Positions 1 through 7,668 are shown, counted from the stretch's first letter. The stretch is DNA of 64,000 bases from Curvibacter lanceolatus ATCC 14669 (GCF_000381265.1 NZ_KB906253.1:310001-374000); one strand, 5' to 3'. Notes: generated by a model not told the origin, from the sequence alone. Numbers and translations: made by a program.

Positions 1-678
1 CTGGCGCTGGCAGCGCAGACCTGGCTGTACGCCTTCTGGCAGGCCTACCTGCTGGCCTGGGCCGGCTGGCTGCACCTGCCCCTGAAGCTGCGCACCGGCG
101 CCGACCCGGCCAGCGACAGGCCGCAGGGGCACGGGCTGGACCTGATCTGGTCACCCGGCGATGCGTCCTGGGCCCTGTCGCTGTCATCGGGGGTGTGGCT
201 GGGCGCGGCGCTGTGCCTGCTGGCCTGGCTGGTGTCGGGGCGCTGGCCTGGCAAGGCTTTGCCGATCAAGTACCTGGTGCGGGTGGTGGTGGTGGTGCAG
301 GCGGTGGCCGTGGCCTACTTCTGGTGGGCGCCGGATGCGCTGCCCCACAGCGTGCTCGATCACCTGGGCGATGTGCTGGACACCGGCGACGTGCTGATCG
401 TGGCGATCCCGGTGCTGCTCGGCCTGGGCTACTTTGCGCTGAACATCAGTCTCTGGGTCAAGCTGCGCAGCGCCGTGCTGCTGATGGGGTACTTCGTGTT
501 GATGGTGCCGCACCAGGCCCTGGTGCACCTGGTGGTGCTGCAACACCTGTCGGTGGCCTTCATGCCGGTGCTCTACATCTGCTTTGGTGCGCTGTTCGAC
601 ATGATGGTCTTTGTGGCGCTGTACGCCTGGATCGTGAGCCTGGCGCCGCCACTGGCGCCCACCCGGGGGGCGGCCTAG
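1..678 (+). CDS. Polytopic membrane protein, 3' part (5' end outside window)
   Basis: The frame is open from the first base and ends with TAG at 676-678, so this is the last 225 residues of a longer protein. It is rich in Leu/Val/Trp/Phe, with about five hydrophobic stretches: around residues 1-27, 62-77, 90-104, 130-155 and 160-215. Between the first two lies a polar loop (residues 32-60). No catalytic motif is recognised. It could be the membrane part of a polysaccharide or glycosyltransferase system, but nothing in the sequence proves this. The secreted protein downstream is 226 bases away and may belong to the same locus. The frame and coding bias are convincing; the function is unknown. 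Confidence 0.7.
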   Translation: MALAAQTWLYAFWQAYLLAWAGWLHLPLKLRTGADPASDRPQGHGLDLIWSPGDASWALSLSSGVWLGAALCLLAWLVSGRWPGKALPIKYLVRVVVVVQAVAVAYFWWAPDALPHSVLDHLGDVLDTGDVLIVAIPVLLGLGYFALNISLWVKLRSAVLLMGYFVLMVPHQALVHLVVLQHLSVAFMPVLYICFGALFDMMVFVALYAWIVSLAPPLAPTRGAA

Positions 679-724
679 AGCATCACCCTGTTCCAGGGCG
701 CTTGCGCGCCGCCCGGCAACGTCT

Positions 725-738
725 GTGCGGAAGCGCAC
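725..738. promoter_or_regulatory. Inverted-repeat motif site 1 (GTGCG-GAAG-CGCAC)
   Basis: Perfect 5+5 inverted repeat with a 4-nt spacer, in the gap between the membrane protein and the secreted protein, 166 nt before the start at 905. It is one copy of a motif that recurs before many genes in this window. Confidence 0.45.
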
Positions 739-904
739 CGTACGCGAATCGAAGCCTGTATTTCCCCAGAATGGCCTCACCCCCCAAGGCGTCATGCCGC
801 ACTGCGCTCCGCGCGGTTGCGATGCATGAAGGCCCGGCGGGCCATCTGACCCCGGTCCAGCGGAATCCACTTGTTTCTGCAGGGCGGGGGTCGCTAGGAA
901 ATCC

Positions 905-1996
905 ATGCTCCGCCGTCGCCTGCTCACCGCTGCTCCTTTGCTTGCCTTGCCCCTGGTCTTTGCGAACCCCGCGCAGTCCCAGGTCAGTTGCGTGCCCCCC
1001 GGCACCAGCGCGACCGCCATCGATGTCGTGGCCGAGCTCAAGGCCTTGCGCATCACCGCCGGCCCGTATGCCGGGGGCTACGAGATCGCGCCCAACGGAC
1101 GGCTGAACTGGTATTTCACCAACCTCGGGCTGCTGCCCCTGGTGCAGCGCCTCAGCGTGCCGGATCTGGAGCTGTACATCCGCAGCTACCTCGACTTGTA
1201 CCTGCGCAACGTGAGCGCCAGCAGCACCATCCAGGACGTCAACTTCCCGTTCGGCCGGGCCAACCCCTCGGTGTTCACGCTGGTGCCCTCCGACTCGGAC
1301 GATGCCTACGCCTCGACCTTTCTCTCGCTGGCCGTGCGCTATGTGCGGGCCAGCAGCAACTGGACCTGGTGGGAGGCCAACAAGGCGGCCCTCAAGAACA
1401 TCGCCTACCGCAACCTGGCCCTGACGGCCAAGGCCAGCGGTCTGGCCTCGGTGTTCCAGGCGCCGCGCAGCCAGACCAACTCCTTCGGCTACCTGATGGA
1501 CAACTGCGAGGGCTACCGCGGCCTGCGTGATCTGGCCGCACTGCTGCGCAGCCGCAGCGAACTGATCGAGGCCAACTACTACGATCTGCTGGCCTCTAAC
1601 GTGGCCCTGGGCCTGGTCAACCAGTGCTTCAACAGCACGGCCAAGGCCTTTGCACCCAGCGATGGCAACCAACCCACCAGCGCGGTGTTCTACCCGGGCA
1701 CTACCTGCCAGATCTATCCGCAGGCCTTTGGCCTGGTGGAGCTGGCGCCCCTGTTCAGCTACGGCTGGAACACGCTCAACGCGTTGTCGCCAGGCTGGGA
1801 GACGGGCAAGCTCGACCCCTATCCCTGGGCCATCCTGGGCTATGTGGCGGCCTTGCGCGGCGAGACCCCGCTGGCCGTGGCCAAGACACGCTCCATCGAG
1901 CAGTTGTTCGCCTCCAACCGCAGCCTGGTCACCATCAACGAGCTGGGCTTCTACCTGCGCACGCAGTCCGTGCTGGCCGGGCAGGTCGACGTATGA
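905..1996 (+). CDS. Secreted protein of unknown function, possibly (alpha/alpha)-barrel
   Basis: 363 residues. An N-terminal signal peptide (residues 1 to about 26: Arg-rich start, hydrophobic core with Leu/Ala, cleavage near Ala-Gln-Ser-Gln) points to export. The start at 905 is supported by AGGA five bases upstream. The mature part is rich in aromatic residues and predicted helices, with several Cys (for example near residues 31, 199, 238 and 259). The pattern of helices with Tyr/Trp/Asn recalls six-hairpin glycosidase-like folds, but no family-defining motif was recognised, so this is only a structural guess. The next gene, a Crp-type regulator, follows after 106 bases on the same strand. 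Confidence 0.7.
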   Translation: MLRRRLLTAAPLLALPLVFANPAQSQVSCVPPGTSATAIDVVAELKALRITAGPYAGGYEIAPNGRLNWYFTNLGLLPLVQRLSVPDLELYIRSYLDLYLRNVSASSTIQDVNFPFGRANPSVFTLVPSDSDDAYASTFLSLAVRYVRASSNWTWWEANKAALKNIAYRNLALTAKASGLASVFQAPRSQTNSFGYLMDNCEGYRGLRDLAALLRSRSELIEANYYDLLASNVALGLVNQCFNSTAKAFAPSDGNQPTSAVFYPGTTCQIYPQAFGLVELAPLFSYGWNTLNALSPGWETGKLDPYPWAILGYVAALRGETPLAVAKTRSIEQLFASNRSLVTINELGFYLRTQSVLAGQVDV

Positions 1997-2102
1997 GCGC
2001 CCGCCTGCGGCCGGCTCGGTACTCCCCACCCTGCGCTGGGGCTCACCCGCCAGGAGGCCTGGTGCAACGGCCTTTGTTCGTTGCCGGACGGATCTAAAAG
2101 CC

Positions 2103-2852
2103 ATGACTACCCACAATCAGAAAGCCCTTTCGGGCACACCCCCGGAGCCCGTCATCGATCTACGCCTTGCCAACCGCTTGCTTGCCCAATTGGATGAGGC
2201 CGCACGCCACAACCTGCTGACCGGTGCAGAGCTGGTGGAGGTGACCGAACTGCAGCAGCTCGGTCACGCCGGCCAGTCCCTGGAGTGGGTGTATTTCCCC
2301 GTCGACTGCATGGTCTCGCTGCTGTCCCGGCCCCTGGGGCAGCGCCATTTCGAGATCGGCCTGATCGGCTTTGAGGGCATGCTGGGGGCCGGCCAGGCAC
2401 TGGGCGTGTCGGCCTGCGCCTTTGATGCCGTGGTGACCGGCCCGGGCCGGGCCTGGCGGGTCGAGCTGCTGCGACTGCAGCAGCTCACGCTGCGCCACAG
2501 CGGGCTCAACCGGCTGTTCATCCACTACCTGTATTTTGAGCTGTCGCAAATGGGCCTGATGGCGGCCTGTGGGCGCTTTCACTCGCTGGCCCAACGGCTG
2601 GCGCGCCTGCTGCTGATGTGCCAGGACCGCATGCGCAGTGCCGACCTGCGCCTGACCCACGAGACCATGGCGGCGGCCCTCGGCATGCGCCGTGTCGGGG
2701 TCACCCTGCAGGCCGGCCTGTTCCAGGACCAGGGCTTGATCCAGTACAGCCGCGGCCAGATCCTGGTGCTGGACCGATCCGGCCTGCAACACGCCAGCTG
2801 CAACTGCTACGCGCTTGAGCGCGGCGACTACGAGCACATGCTCAAGCTCTGA
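2103..2852 (+). CDS. Crp/Fnr-family transcriptional regulator
   Basis: 249 residues starting at ATG 2103. The first ~135 residues have the cyclic-nucleotide-binding-like jelly-roll pattern (VYFPVDCMVSLL, then IGFEGMLGAG). The last ~80 form a winged helix-turn-helix, with LTHETMAAALGMRRVGVT as the likely recognition region. The helix lacks the ExxSR signature of true FNR proteins, and no cysteine cluster for an iron-sulfur centre is visible. The effector is therefore unknown. This subfamily is common in Burkholderiales near stress genes. It lies just upstream of the SYLF gene, and a motif copy sits between them. It is a candidate reader of the recurrent GTGCG-N4-CGCAC motif (inference). Confidence 0.9.
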   Translation: MTTHNQKALSGTPPEPVIDLRLANRLLAQLDEAARHNLLTGAELVEVTELQQLGHAGQSLEWVYFPVDCMVSLLSRPLGQRHFEIGLIGFEGMLGAGQALGVSACAFDAVVTGPGRAWRVELLRLQQLTLRHSGLNRLFIHYLYFELSQMGLMAACGRFHSLAQRLARLLLMCQDRMRSADLRLTHETMAAALGMRRVGVTLQAGLFQDQGLIQYSRGQILVLDRSGLQHASCNCYALERGDYEHMLKL

Positions 2853-2856
2853 ATCG

Positions 2857-2870
2857 GTGGGCTGGCGCAC
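2857..2870. promoter_or_regulatory. Inverted-repeat motif site 2 (GTGGG-CTGG-CGCAC)
   Basis: Motif copy followed by AG, 68 nt before the start of the SYLF gene. A possible -10 element (TACCCT, 2894-2899) lies 30 bases downstream of its centre, as expected for an activator site near -41. It overlaps a longer palindrome at 2860-2884. Confidence 0.5.
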
Positions 2871-2884
2871 AGTCTGCGCCAGCC
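2860..2884 (+). terminator. Hairpin after the Crp-type regulator gene
   Basis: A perfect 10-bp stem (GGCTGGCGCA / TGCGCCAGCC) with loop CAGTC lies 7 bases past the stop of the regulator. There is no T tract, so it may be a weak terminator. Alternatively, it is part of the regulatory site before the SYLF gene. Confidence 0.4.
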
Positions 2885-2938
2885 GCTGCGGCTTACCCTG
2901 AGCAGGATCGGCATCCTGCCGAGCTCAAGGAAAGTCCC

Positions 2939-3502
2939 ATGACCCCGATTCGACGCACCATCCACAAACTGCTCCTGCTCTCAGCCACCGCCTTCATGCT
3001 GGGGAGCGTGGCCTTGCCTGCCGCGGCGGCCAACGCCCAGGACCTGGAGCGCGACGCCACCGAATCACTGCAAGCGCTGTACAAGGTGCAACCCAGCGCC
3101 GAACTGCTGAGCAAAAAGGCCAAGGGCATTCTGGTGTTCCCCAAGGTGGTGAAGGCCGGCCTGGTGTTCGGCGGCAGCTACGGCGAGGGGGTGTTGCTGC
3201 GTGGCGGCAAGGTGAGCGACTTCTACAACACCGTGTCGGCCTCATGGGGCTGGCAGGTGGGGGCGGAATCCTATGCCTACGTGGTGTTTCTGATGAGCGA
3301 CAAGGCTGTCAATTACCTGGCTAAATCCAAGGGCTGGGAGTTCGGCGTCGGCCCCACGGTGGTCGCGGTCAATGAGGGCATGGCCAAGAATCTGTCCACT
3401 TCCACCCTGAAGGACGATGCCTACGCCTTCATCACCGATCAGCAAGGCCTGATGGCCAGCCTGAGCATTGAAGGGACCAAGATCAGCCGCATCAAGCGTT
3501 GA
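2939..3502 (+). CDS. SYLF-domain (Ysc84-like) lipid-binding protein
   Basis: 187 residues. A signal peptide covers residues 1 to about 31 (hydrophobic core LLLLSATAFMLGSVALP, then AAAANA), so it acts in the periplasm or envelope. The mature part matches the bacterial SYLF/Ysc84 family over its whole length: the LLSKKAKGILVFPKVVKAGLV block near residues 58-78, GGSYGEGVLL near 80, and the C-terminal GLMASLSIEGTKI signature. Such proteins bind lipids and are usually induced by stress. AAGGAAAG lies just before the ATG. It appears monocistronic and is preceded by a copy of the recurrent inverted motif 68 nt upstream. Confidence 0.92.
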   Translation: MTPIRRTIHKLLLLSATAFMLGSVALPAAAANAQDLERDATESLQALYKVQPSAELLSKKAKGILVFPKVVKAGLVFGGSYGEGVLLRGGKVSDFYNTVSASWGWQVGAESYAYVVFLMSDKAVNYLAKSKGWEFGVGPTVVAVNEGMAKNLSTSTLKDDAYAFITDQQGLMASLSIEGTKISRIKR

Positions 3503-4318
3503 TCAAGCGGCGCTGGCTCCTGCGGCGTGACCTGGCCCTGAGCTTCCAGCCTGGACCGCTTCCCAGCCGGGCAGGGCGGGCGGCCCGGTGTGCTGGGGCC
3601 GGTGTCTGCCGGCCATTCGTTCGCGTTCGGGGGTGGCGCTCAGGCGTTGCAGGGTGGGCGCGTCGAGCACCCGCAGCTCGCGCCGGTGCACCTCCAGTAC
3701 CCGGGCATCGTGCAGGCGCGAGAGCATGCGGCTCACGGTCTCCACCGTCAGACCCAGGTAGCTGCCGATGTCATGGCGCGTCATGGGCAGGCGCAGCCGG
3801 GTTGCTGACAGGCCTTGCAGGCGGGCGCGCCGGCTCAGCTCCAGCACGAAGCTGCACAGCCTGACCTGGGCGCTGCTGCAGCCCAGCAAAATCTGCAGCT
3901 GGTGGGCCTGCTGCAATGCCTCGCCCAGTTCGGCCAGCAGCCGCTGCTGCAGCAGCGCAGGCAAGGCCATCGGATCGGGGCGGTGGCGCAGGGGTAGCAC
4001 ACAGACCTGTGAATCCTCCAGCGCCATCACTTCGCCGATCTGGCGGCCCAACCCCAGCGCTGCCAATCCGACCAGCTCGCCGCACAGGTGAAAACCCACG
4101 GTCTGGTGGCGTCCGTCGGCCGACACCACCTCGGACTTCAGCCCCCCCGTACGCACCGCATACACCGCGCGGCAGGCGTCGCCCTGGCGGAACAGGACGG
4201 CCCCCCGGGCCAGCGCCAGCAGGCGGGGCGGCCCGAACGGCCCCGGCGCCAGGGTGTTGTCGAACTCGGTGAGTTGGGGCTGCGTCAGCGCGAGCAAGGC
4301 GCAGGCCCCGCAGCTCAT
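3503..4318 (-). CDS. FNR-like Crp/Fnr-family transcriptional regulator
   Basis: 271 residues from ATG at 4318; the longer open frame upstream has no coding character. The N-terminal half is a cNMP-type sensor domain (RGAVLFRQGDACRAVYAV, then GFHLCGELVGLAALG). The C-terminal winged helix contains SYLGLTVETVSRMLSRL, with the Glu..Ser-Arg signature that in FNR proteins reads TTGAT half-sites. The start carries a CxxC pair (MSCGAC) and there is a further Cys in HLCGE. The full FNR four-Cys arrangement is not evident, so oxygen sensing through an iron-sulfur cluster is uncertain. After the winged helix there is a ~40-residue Pro/Gly/Ala-rich tail. It is convergent with the SYLF gene, whose stop codon directly abuts its stop codon. 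Confidence 0.9.
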   Translation of the reverse strand: MSCGACALLALTQPQLTEFDNTLAPGPFGPPRLLALARGAVLFRQGDACRAVYAVRTGGLKSEVVSADGRHQTVGFHLCGELVGLAALGLGRQIGEVMALEDSQVCVLPLRHRPDPMALPALLQQRLLAELGEALQQAHQLQILLGCSSAQVRLCSFVLELSRRARLQGLSATRLRLPMTRHDIGSYLGLTVETVSRMLSRLHDARVLEVHRRELRVLDAPTLQRLSATPERERMAGRHRPQHTGPPALPGWEAVQAGSSGPGHAAGASAA

Positions 4319-4407
4319 GGCGACGCCCCTGTCGATGGCGGGGTTATGGAGCGGTCTGGCCCCTGCGAGGCAACTGCACATGGTGGTCTTTGGTGTGCCC
4401 AGGGAGC

Positions 4408-4665
4408 CTATTTCTTCATCGCCTGGCGAGCGTGTTCCGCCGCCGTGGCGGTGTGCTGGGCCGCTGCCTTGGCCTTCTGGGCCGCGGCCACCCCATCGCC
4501 GCTGGCCTGGTGCCGGGCTGCCTCCTGGTGCTGCGCAGCGGCCTTGTTCAGGTGCTCGGCCGCCTGCAGGTGGTGCTGCTGCGGGCTCAGTGCAGAGGCG
4601 CCCAGAGGCCGGTGCGGAATGGGAGGGTAGGCAGCTTGGCTCATGGTGTGGGTCCGGTGGGTCAT
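4408..4665 (-). CDS. Small Ala/His/Gln-rich helical protein, paralogue of the protein at 42005
   Basis: 85 residues from 4665, or 78 from the internal Met at 4644. The sequence from residue 28 on is a low-complexity amphipathic helix: QQHHLQAAEHLNKAAAQHQ, then ARHQASGDGVAAAQKAKAAA, then HTATAAEHARQA. The same order of blocks (HHL-AEHL-AA-H-ASGD-AA-K-A-HTATA-HA-A) appears in the 86-residue protein at 42005-42265, so the two are paralogues. There is no signal peptide. The function is unknown; the composition recalls small stress-induced helical proteins. A motif copy (4744-4757) lies 78 nt upstream of the first start. Confidence 0.72.
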   Translation of the reverse strand: MTHRTHTMSQAAYPPIPHRPLGASALSPQQHHLQAAEHLNKAAAQHQEAARHQASGDGVAAAQKAKAAAQHTATAAEHARQAMKK

Positions 4666-4743
4666 CCGTCAGGATCGGGTTCTGCGGGGCCCGTGTGCGG
4701 GGCCAGTGCAGCCCATGGTGGGGCGCAAGAGCGAGCCTTGTCC

Positions 4744-4757
4744 GTGCGCTGCTGCAC
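4744..4757. promoter_or_regulatory. Inverted-repeat motif site 3 (GTGCG-CTGC-TGCAC)
   Basis: Nine of ten half-site positions match the consensus. It is 78 nt upstream of the start (4665) of the minus-strand helical protein. Confidence 0.4.
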
Positions 4758-4805
4758 CCTGGCGTGGTGGCACGCGCAGCCTCCTTTCGGGGCCAGCGCC
4801 CGGCG

Positions 4806-5540
4806 TCAGTTCCGGGCCAGCAGGGGCCATGCAAAATGGGTCATGTCGTGGATCTCGCGCTCGTGCGTGCTGGGGCCTTGCAAGGCAATGGTCTGCAAGC
4901 CGTTGCCATAGTGGACCACCATGAACTCCCGCTCGTGCACATGCCCGTGGGTGGCCGGAAACAGCGCAAATACCGCGTGCCCCGCATGCAGGGCCCGCAC
5001 CACGCTCGCCACATCGGCGTGTTGCTGGGTGCCGGCCCAATCGTTGCGCTGCACATCGACCTGCCCCCAGCGCACGGCGGTAACGCGCCCGTCCCCGTCC
5101 AGCGCCACCTCCGACACCGCATGTGTGGGCTGGGGCGTGGCTGTGGGCACCGGCCCGGCCTGGCTGTCCAGCTCAGTGGGGTTCAGGGTGATCAGCGCAT
5201 GCAGGCCGGGGCTGGCATGGGTCTCGGTGCCTGCGTGGGAGGCCAGGGCAATGGTCTCGTGGCCGTCCGGGTGTTCCACCACCTCGAACTGCAAGCCGCG
5301 TGGCAGGCCAGACGCTGGTGAAAACACCGCCATCACCCGAGCGCCATCGTGCAGCGCGTCGATCACATCGGCCACCGGCACCACGCTGGAAGCGCCCACG
5401 TCCAGGTTCGATTCGGCATGCACCTCCACCCAGCGCACATGGCTGATCTGGTCCTGCGCATCCCAATGGGCGGCCGACAGTTCAAACACCTTGTGGGTTT
5501 CGTCCAGCACCGGTTGGGCCCGGGCGCCCTGGTAGGTCAT
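4806..5540 (-). CDS. Unknown protein made of two homologous halves
   Basis: 244 residues from ATG 5540 (reads MTYQGARAQPV). Two parts of the protein are clearly related. The N-terminal half, residues ~34-100, has VRWVEVH, ADVIDALHDGARVMAVFSP and FEVVEHPDGHETIAL. The C-terminal half, residues ~160-232, has VRWGQVD, ADVASVVRALHAGHAVFALFP and FMVVHYGNGLQTIAL. This is an internal duplication of a ~70-residue domain joined by a Thr/Pro-rich linker. There is no signal peptide or membrane segment, so it is probably cytoplasmic. No family was recognised; similarity to small DUF3892-like domains is possible but unproven. A perfect copy of the recurrent motif (5667-5680) lies 126 nt upstream. Confidence 0.75.
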   Translation of the reverse strand: MTYQGARAQPVLDETHKVFELSAAHWDAQDQISHVRWVEVHAESNLDVGASSVVPVADVIDALHDGARVMAVFSPASGLPRGLQFEVVEHPDGHETIALASHAGTETHASPGLHALITLNPTELDSQAGPVPTATPQPTHAVSEVALDGDGRVTAVRWGQVDVQRNDWAGTQQHADVASVVRALHAGHAVFALFPATHGHVHEREFMVVHYGNGLQTIALQGPSTHEREIHDMTHFAWPLLARN

Positions 5541-5666
5541 GGCCGGGCTCCTGTCGGGGTGGGGCGGGCGCTGCCGCAAGGAGGCATGCCGAACGCGTCG
5601 GCTGGGGGGGCGGCTGGGTGGTGAGTGTTCATGGGTCAGTATGGCGCCCGGTGGCCGGCGCTTTCC

Positions 5667-5680
5667 GTGCGTTGGCGCAC
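5667..5680. promoter_or_regulatory. Inverted-repeat motif site 4 (GTGCG-TTGG-CGCAC)
   Basis: Perfect half-sites. It lies in the gap between the secreted Pro/His-rich protein and the duplicated-domain protein, 126 nt upstream of the latter's start. Confidence 0.5.
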
Positions 5681-5708
5681 GTTCAGTACAGGCCACGGCC
5701 GGGCCGGC

Positions 5709-6041
5709 TCAGTGCCTGCGACCGCCGCCGTGGGGGCCGCCGCCACCCGGCTGGGCATGGCCGTGGTTGGGGTTGGGCCGGGGTGGCGGCCAAGCCCCTG
5801 GGTGGCGGCGATCGTCGTCATCGTCGTGGCCCCAGCGGCCATTGCCCAGGTAGATCACTGGCGGTGGGTAGTACACCGGGCTCGGTGGGTAGACCGACAC
5901 AGGGCCGGGGTAGGGCACGTAGCCGTAGGGGTTCAGGCCGATGCTGATGCTCAGCTCGGCCTGGGCCAGGGGGCTGGTGCAGGCCAGCAACAAGCCCAGC
6001 GCCAGTGCTGAGGCCAGGTGGCGGGGTGGAATGCGGTTCAT
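5709..6041 (-). CDS. Secreted Pro/Tyr/Gly/His-rich small protein
   Basis: 110 residues from ATG 6041 (MNRIPPRHLA). The signal peptide runs to about residue 28 (ASALALGLLLACTSPLAQA). The mature protein starts with a short conserved-looking part (ELSISIGLNPYGYVP). It continues as a Pro/Tyr-rich stretch with repeated YPP/VYYPPP units, an Asp/Arg cluster, and a Gly/His tail. Such composition is common in small envelope proteins of Burkholderiales, with no known function; the His/Asp-rich tail could bind metal (inference). It starts 38 bases after the stop of the Spy-like gene, so it is probably the last gene of the cytochrome c/Spy-like operon. Confidence 0.72.
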   Translation of the reverse strand: MNRIPPRHLASALALGLLLACTSPLAQAELSISIGLNPYGYVPYPGPVSVYPPSPVYYPPPVIYLGNGRWGHDDDDDRRHPGAWPPPRPNPNHGHAQPGGGGPHGGGRRH

Positions 6042-6079
6042 GGGGGCGCCTTGCATCGTCATCACGTTATGGGGCCGGC

Positions 6080-6592
6080 TCACCTGGGGCCTGGTCGCAT
6101 GCGCTGGGCAAACACCTCATCGGCCTGTTTCTGCTGCTCGGCGCTCATGGCCGCGTACAGCGGCGCAAACGCAGAGGCCAGACGCCCGGCACTGTCAGCA
6201 TGCACCTGGGCCATCTGGGCATAGGCCTTCAGCGAGTCGGTGGCCGCCACGGGCCCGGCCTGCACCTGCGCCCCTCGGCGTGCCATGGCGGTGTCAAGTT
6301 CGCGTGCCGACTCGCGCATGGCCTGTGCCACGGCATCCCATTGCGGCGCCTGGGCGGCCGTGATGCGCAGGCGCTGTTGCAGCGTCTGGATGTGCTGCTC
6401 CACCCCGGCATGGCGGGTGCCGCCATGCTCCGGGCCCGCCCCGTGCCTGGGGCCGGTTTGGCCTTCTTGGTGGCCCCCGCCCTGCATCATGGGCTTGGGC
6501 GAGGCGTCCTGTGCCAGAGCGGGCAAGGGGTTCAGGGCCAGGCCGGCGACCAGGGCGCAGGCCAGGGGCCAGACATTCAATGCGGTTTTCAT
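6080..6592 (-). CDS. Periplasmic Spy/LTXXQ-like protein
   Basis: 170 residues from ATG 6592. There is a signal peptide (residues 1-28, WPLACALVAGLALNPLPALA), then a His/Gly-rich segment. A helical domain follows with QTLQQRLRITAAQAPQWDAV (LTxxQ-type motif), a middle DTAMARRGAQ helix, and a second repeat ending in PLYAAMSAEQQKQADEVF. This is the pattern of the Spy/CpxP family of periplasmic chaperone or metal-stress proteins. Its start overlaps the stop of the preceding small membrane protein (ATGA). A copy of the recurrent motif lies 66 nt upstream, inside that preceding gene, so it may also have its own promoter. Confidence 0.85.
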   Translation of the reverse strand: MKTALNVWPLACALVAGLALNPLPALAQDASPKPMMQGGGHQEGQTGPRHGAGPEHGGTRHAGVEQHIQTLQQRLRITAAQAPQWDAVAQAMRESARELDTAMARRGAQVQAGPVAATDSLKAYAQMAQVHADSAGRLASAFAPLYAAMSAEQQKQADEVFAQRMRPGPR

Positions 6593-6831
6593 GGGTTTCT
6601 TTCGGATGAGGCAAGTGGAGACAAAAGAGGTGGGGCTGGCGGCCATCGTTGAAGACCGGCGTGCTGACGCACAGCGGGCTGGGTCGAGGCCCAGACCGGC
6701 CCAATGAGTGATACGTCCACGGCCAGCGCCCAGGTGACCTGCAGGACACCCAGCAGCACCCCGGCCAGCCACGCGCTCCAGGATCGGCGGGGGCGGTGGG
6801 CAGCTGGGGCAGCTGTCCGGGGCTGCGTCAT
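6589..6831 (-). CDS. Small single-span membrane protein in the cytochrome c operon
   Basis: 80 residues. It overlaps both neighbours by ATGA: its ATG (6829-6831) overlaps the stop of the cytochrome c gene, and its TGA overlaps the ATG of the Spy-like gene. This double coupling is the main evidence that it is real. There is one hydrophobic stretch (residues ~19-48, WLAGVLLGVLQVTWALAVDV) after an Arg-rich start, so a membrane protein with its N-terminus inside is likely. The C-terminal half is Pro-rich without a known motif. A motif copy for the next gene lies within it, so a chance open frame cannot be ruled out. Confidence 0.5.
   Translation of the reverse strand: MTQPRTAAPAAHRPRRSWSAWLAGVLLGVLQVTWALAVDVSLIGPVWASTQPAVRQHAGLQRWPPAPPLLSPLASSERNP
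6659..6672. promoter_or_regulatory. Inverted-repeat motif site 5 (GCGTG-CTGA-CGCAC)
   Basis: Followed by AG. It is 66 nt upstream of the start of the Spy-like gene and inside the small membrane protein gene. The downstream half-site is perfect and the upstream half is degenerate. Confidence 0.4.
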
Positions 6832-7169
6832 GGCAGGGCCTGCAGTCGCGACAGTGCGGGTGTCGGCCCTTGCGCCGAGGCGCCAGGCTCGAAGTGGTAG
6901 ATGGTGTCGCTGAGGTAGCGCGCCACATCCTGCACATCGGCCTCGCGCCAGCCCAGGGCGGAGTTGCTTTGCCAGCGCTGTACCTGCGCCTGCAGGGAGG
7001 GCCAGTCATGCGCCAGTCGTTGGCCGCGCCAATGCACCTGGGTGCCGTGGCAGCTGATGCAATGGGTGTCGTACAGCAACTGGCCATGGCTGGCATCGGG
7101 CAGCTCGGCGGCCCGGGCCGCCATGGCCCAGGCCAGCATCAGGCTCAGCAAGGCGGGGCGCAAGTTCAT
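6828..7169 (-). CDS. Small periplasmic c-type cytochrome
   Basis: 113 residues from ATG 7169 (MNLRPALLSLMLAW). The signal peptide ends near residue 20 (MAARA). The single haem-binding motif CISCH is at about residues 37-41, and the sequence continues with the helix pattern of a class I cytochrome c (WPSLQAQVQRWQSN, then EADVQDVARYLSDTIYHF). Position ~60 residues after the haem motif, where a Met axial ligand is expected, shows no clear Met, so His/other ligation is possible. It is the first gene of a unit with a small membrane protein, a Spy-like protein and a secreted protein. A perfect motif copy lies 100 nt upstream. Confidence 0.88.
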   Translation of the reverse strand: MNLRPALLSLMLAWAMAARAAELPDASHGQLLYDTHCISCHGTQVHWRGQRLAHDWPSLQAQVQRWQSNSALGWREADVQDVARYLSDTIYHFEPGASAQGPTPALSRLQALP

Positions 7170-7269
7170 GGGGCCTCCTGGGCAGCGTGTTCTGAGTTCG
7201 GTCTGAATACATCCAGAGCGGGCCAGGCCCGCCAGCCGTTCACTGTGGGGGCGTCTGTGGGAAGCGTCG

Positions 7270-7283
7270 GTGCGCTCACGCAC
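7270..7283. promoter_or_regulatory. Inverted-repeat motif site 6 (GTGCG-CTCA-CGCAC)
   Basis: Perfect half-sites, 100 nt upstream of the start of the cytochrome c operon (minus strand). Confidence 0.5.
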
Positions 7284-7296
7284 ATGATCCCAGGGG

Positions 7297-7551
7297 TCAA
7301 CCCTCTTCGTCGGCCGGCGGCTCGGCACTGAGCAGTGCCGCCAATTCATCGGCCTGGGCGCTCCAGCTGGCGTCATCGGCCAACGACTTCTTCAAAAATT
7401 CGGCCTGTGAGGCGTTCCAGAACGGCGCCTCGGACAGACGCACACCCGCGGCCAGGCGGTGCGTTCGGACAAAGGCATCACGCTCGGCCGGCTCGGCAGG
7501 CAGGCCCAGTTGCAGAAACAGGTGGCCGAGGTCGTGTGGGTTGAGTTCCAT
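7297..7551 (-). CDS. DUF2789 family protein
   Basis: 84 residues from ATG 7551. It matches the DUF2789 family over its full length: start HDLGHLFLQLGLPAEPAERD, then FVRTHRLAAGVRLSEAPFWN, then QAEFLKKSLADDASWSAQAD. The acidic C-terminal tail ends in DEEG. It is a soluble cytoplasmic protein of unknown role, widespread in gamma- and betaproteobacteria. It lies upstream of the cytochrome c operon on the same strand but 127 bases away, with a motif copy in between, so it is probably transcribed separately. Confidence 0.9.
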   Translation of the reverse strand: MELNPHDLGHLFLQLGLPAEPAERDAFVRTHRLAAGVRLSEAPFWNASQAEFLKKSLADDASWSAQADELAALLSAEPPADEEG

Positions 7552-7654
7552 GGGGGCTTTCAAGACGGGTGCCCGCCAGCGCCGGGCCCTGAAATGGGCC
7601 ACGGCGGGCCGGCAGGCATCAAGCCATGCTGAGCTGCGCTTTGGCGGCCGGTCT

Positions 7655-7668
7655 GTGCGCCCGGGCAC
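7655..7668. promoter_or_regulatory. Inverted-repeat motif site 7 (GTGCG-CCCG-GGCAC)
   Basis: Part of the palindrome CTGTGC-N6-GCACAG. It is 103 nt upstream of DUF2789 (minus) and 177 nt upstream of the YXWGXW-like gene (plus), between divergent genes. Confidence 0.4.
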
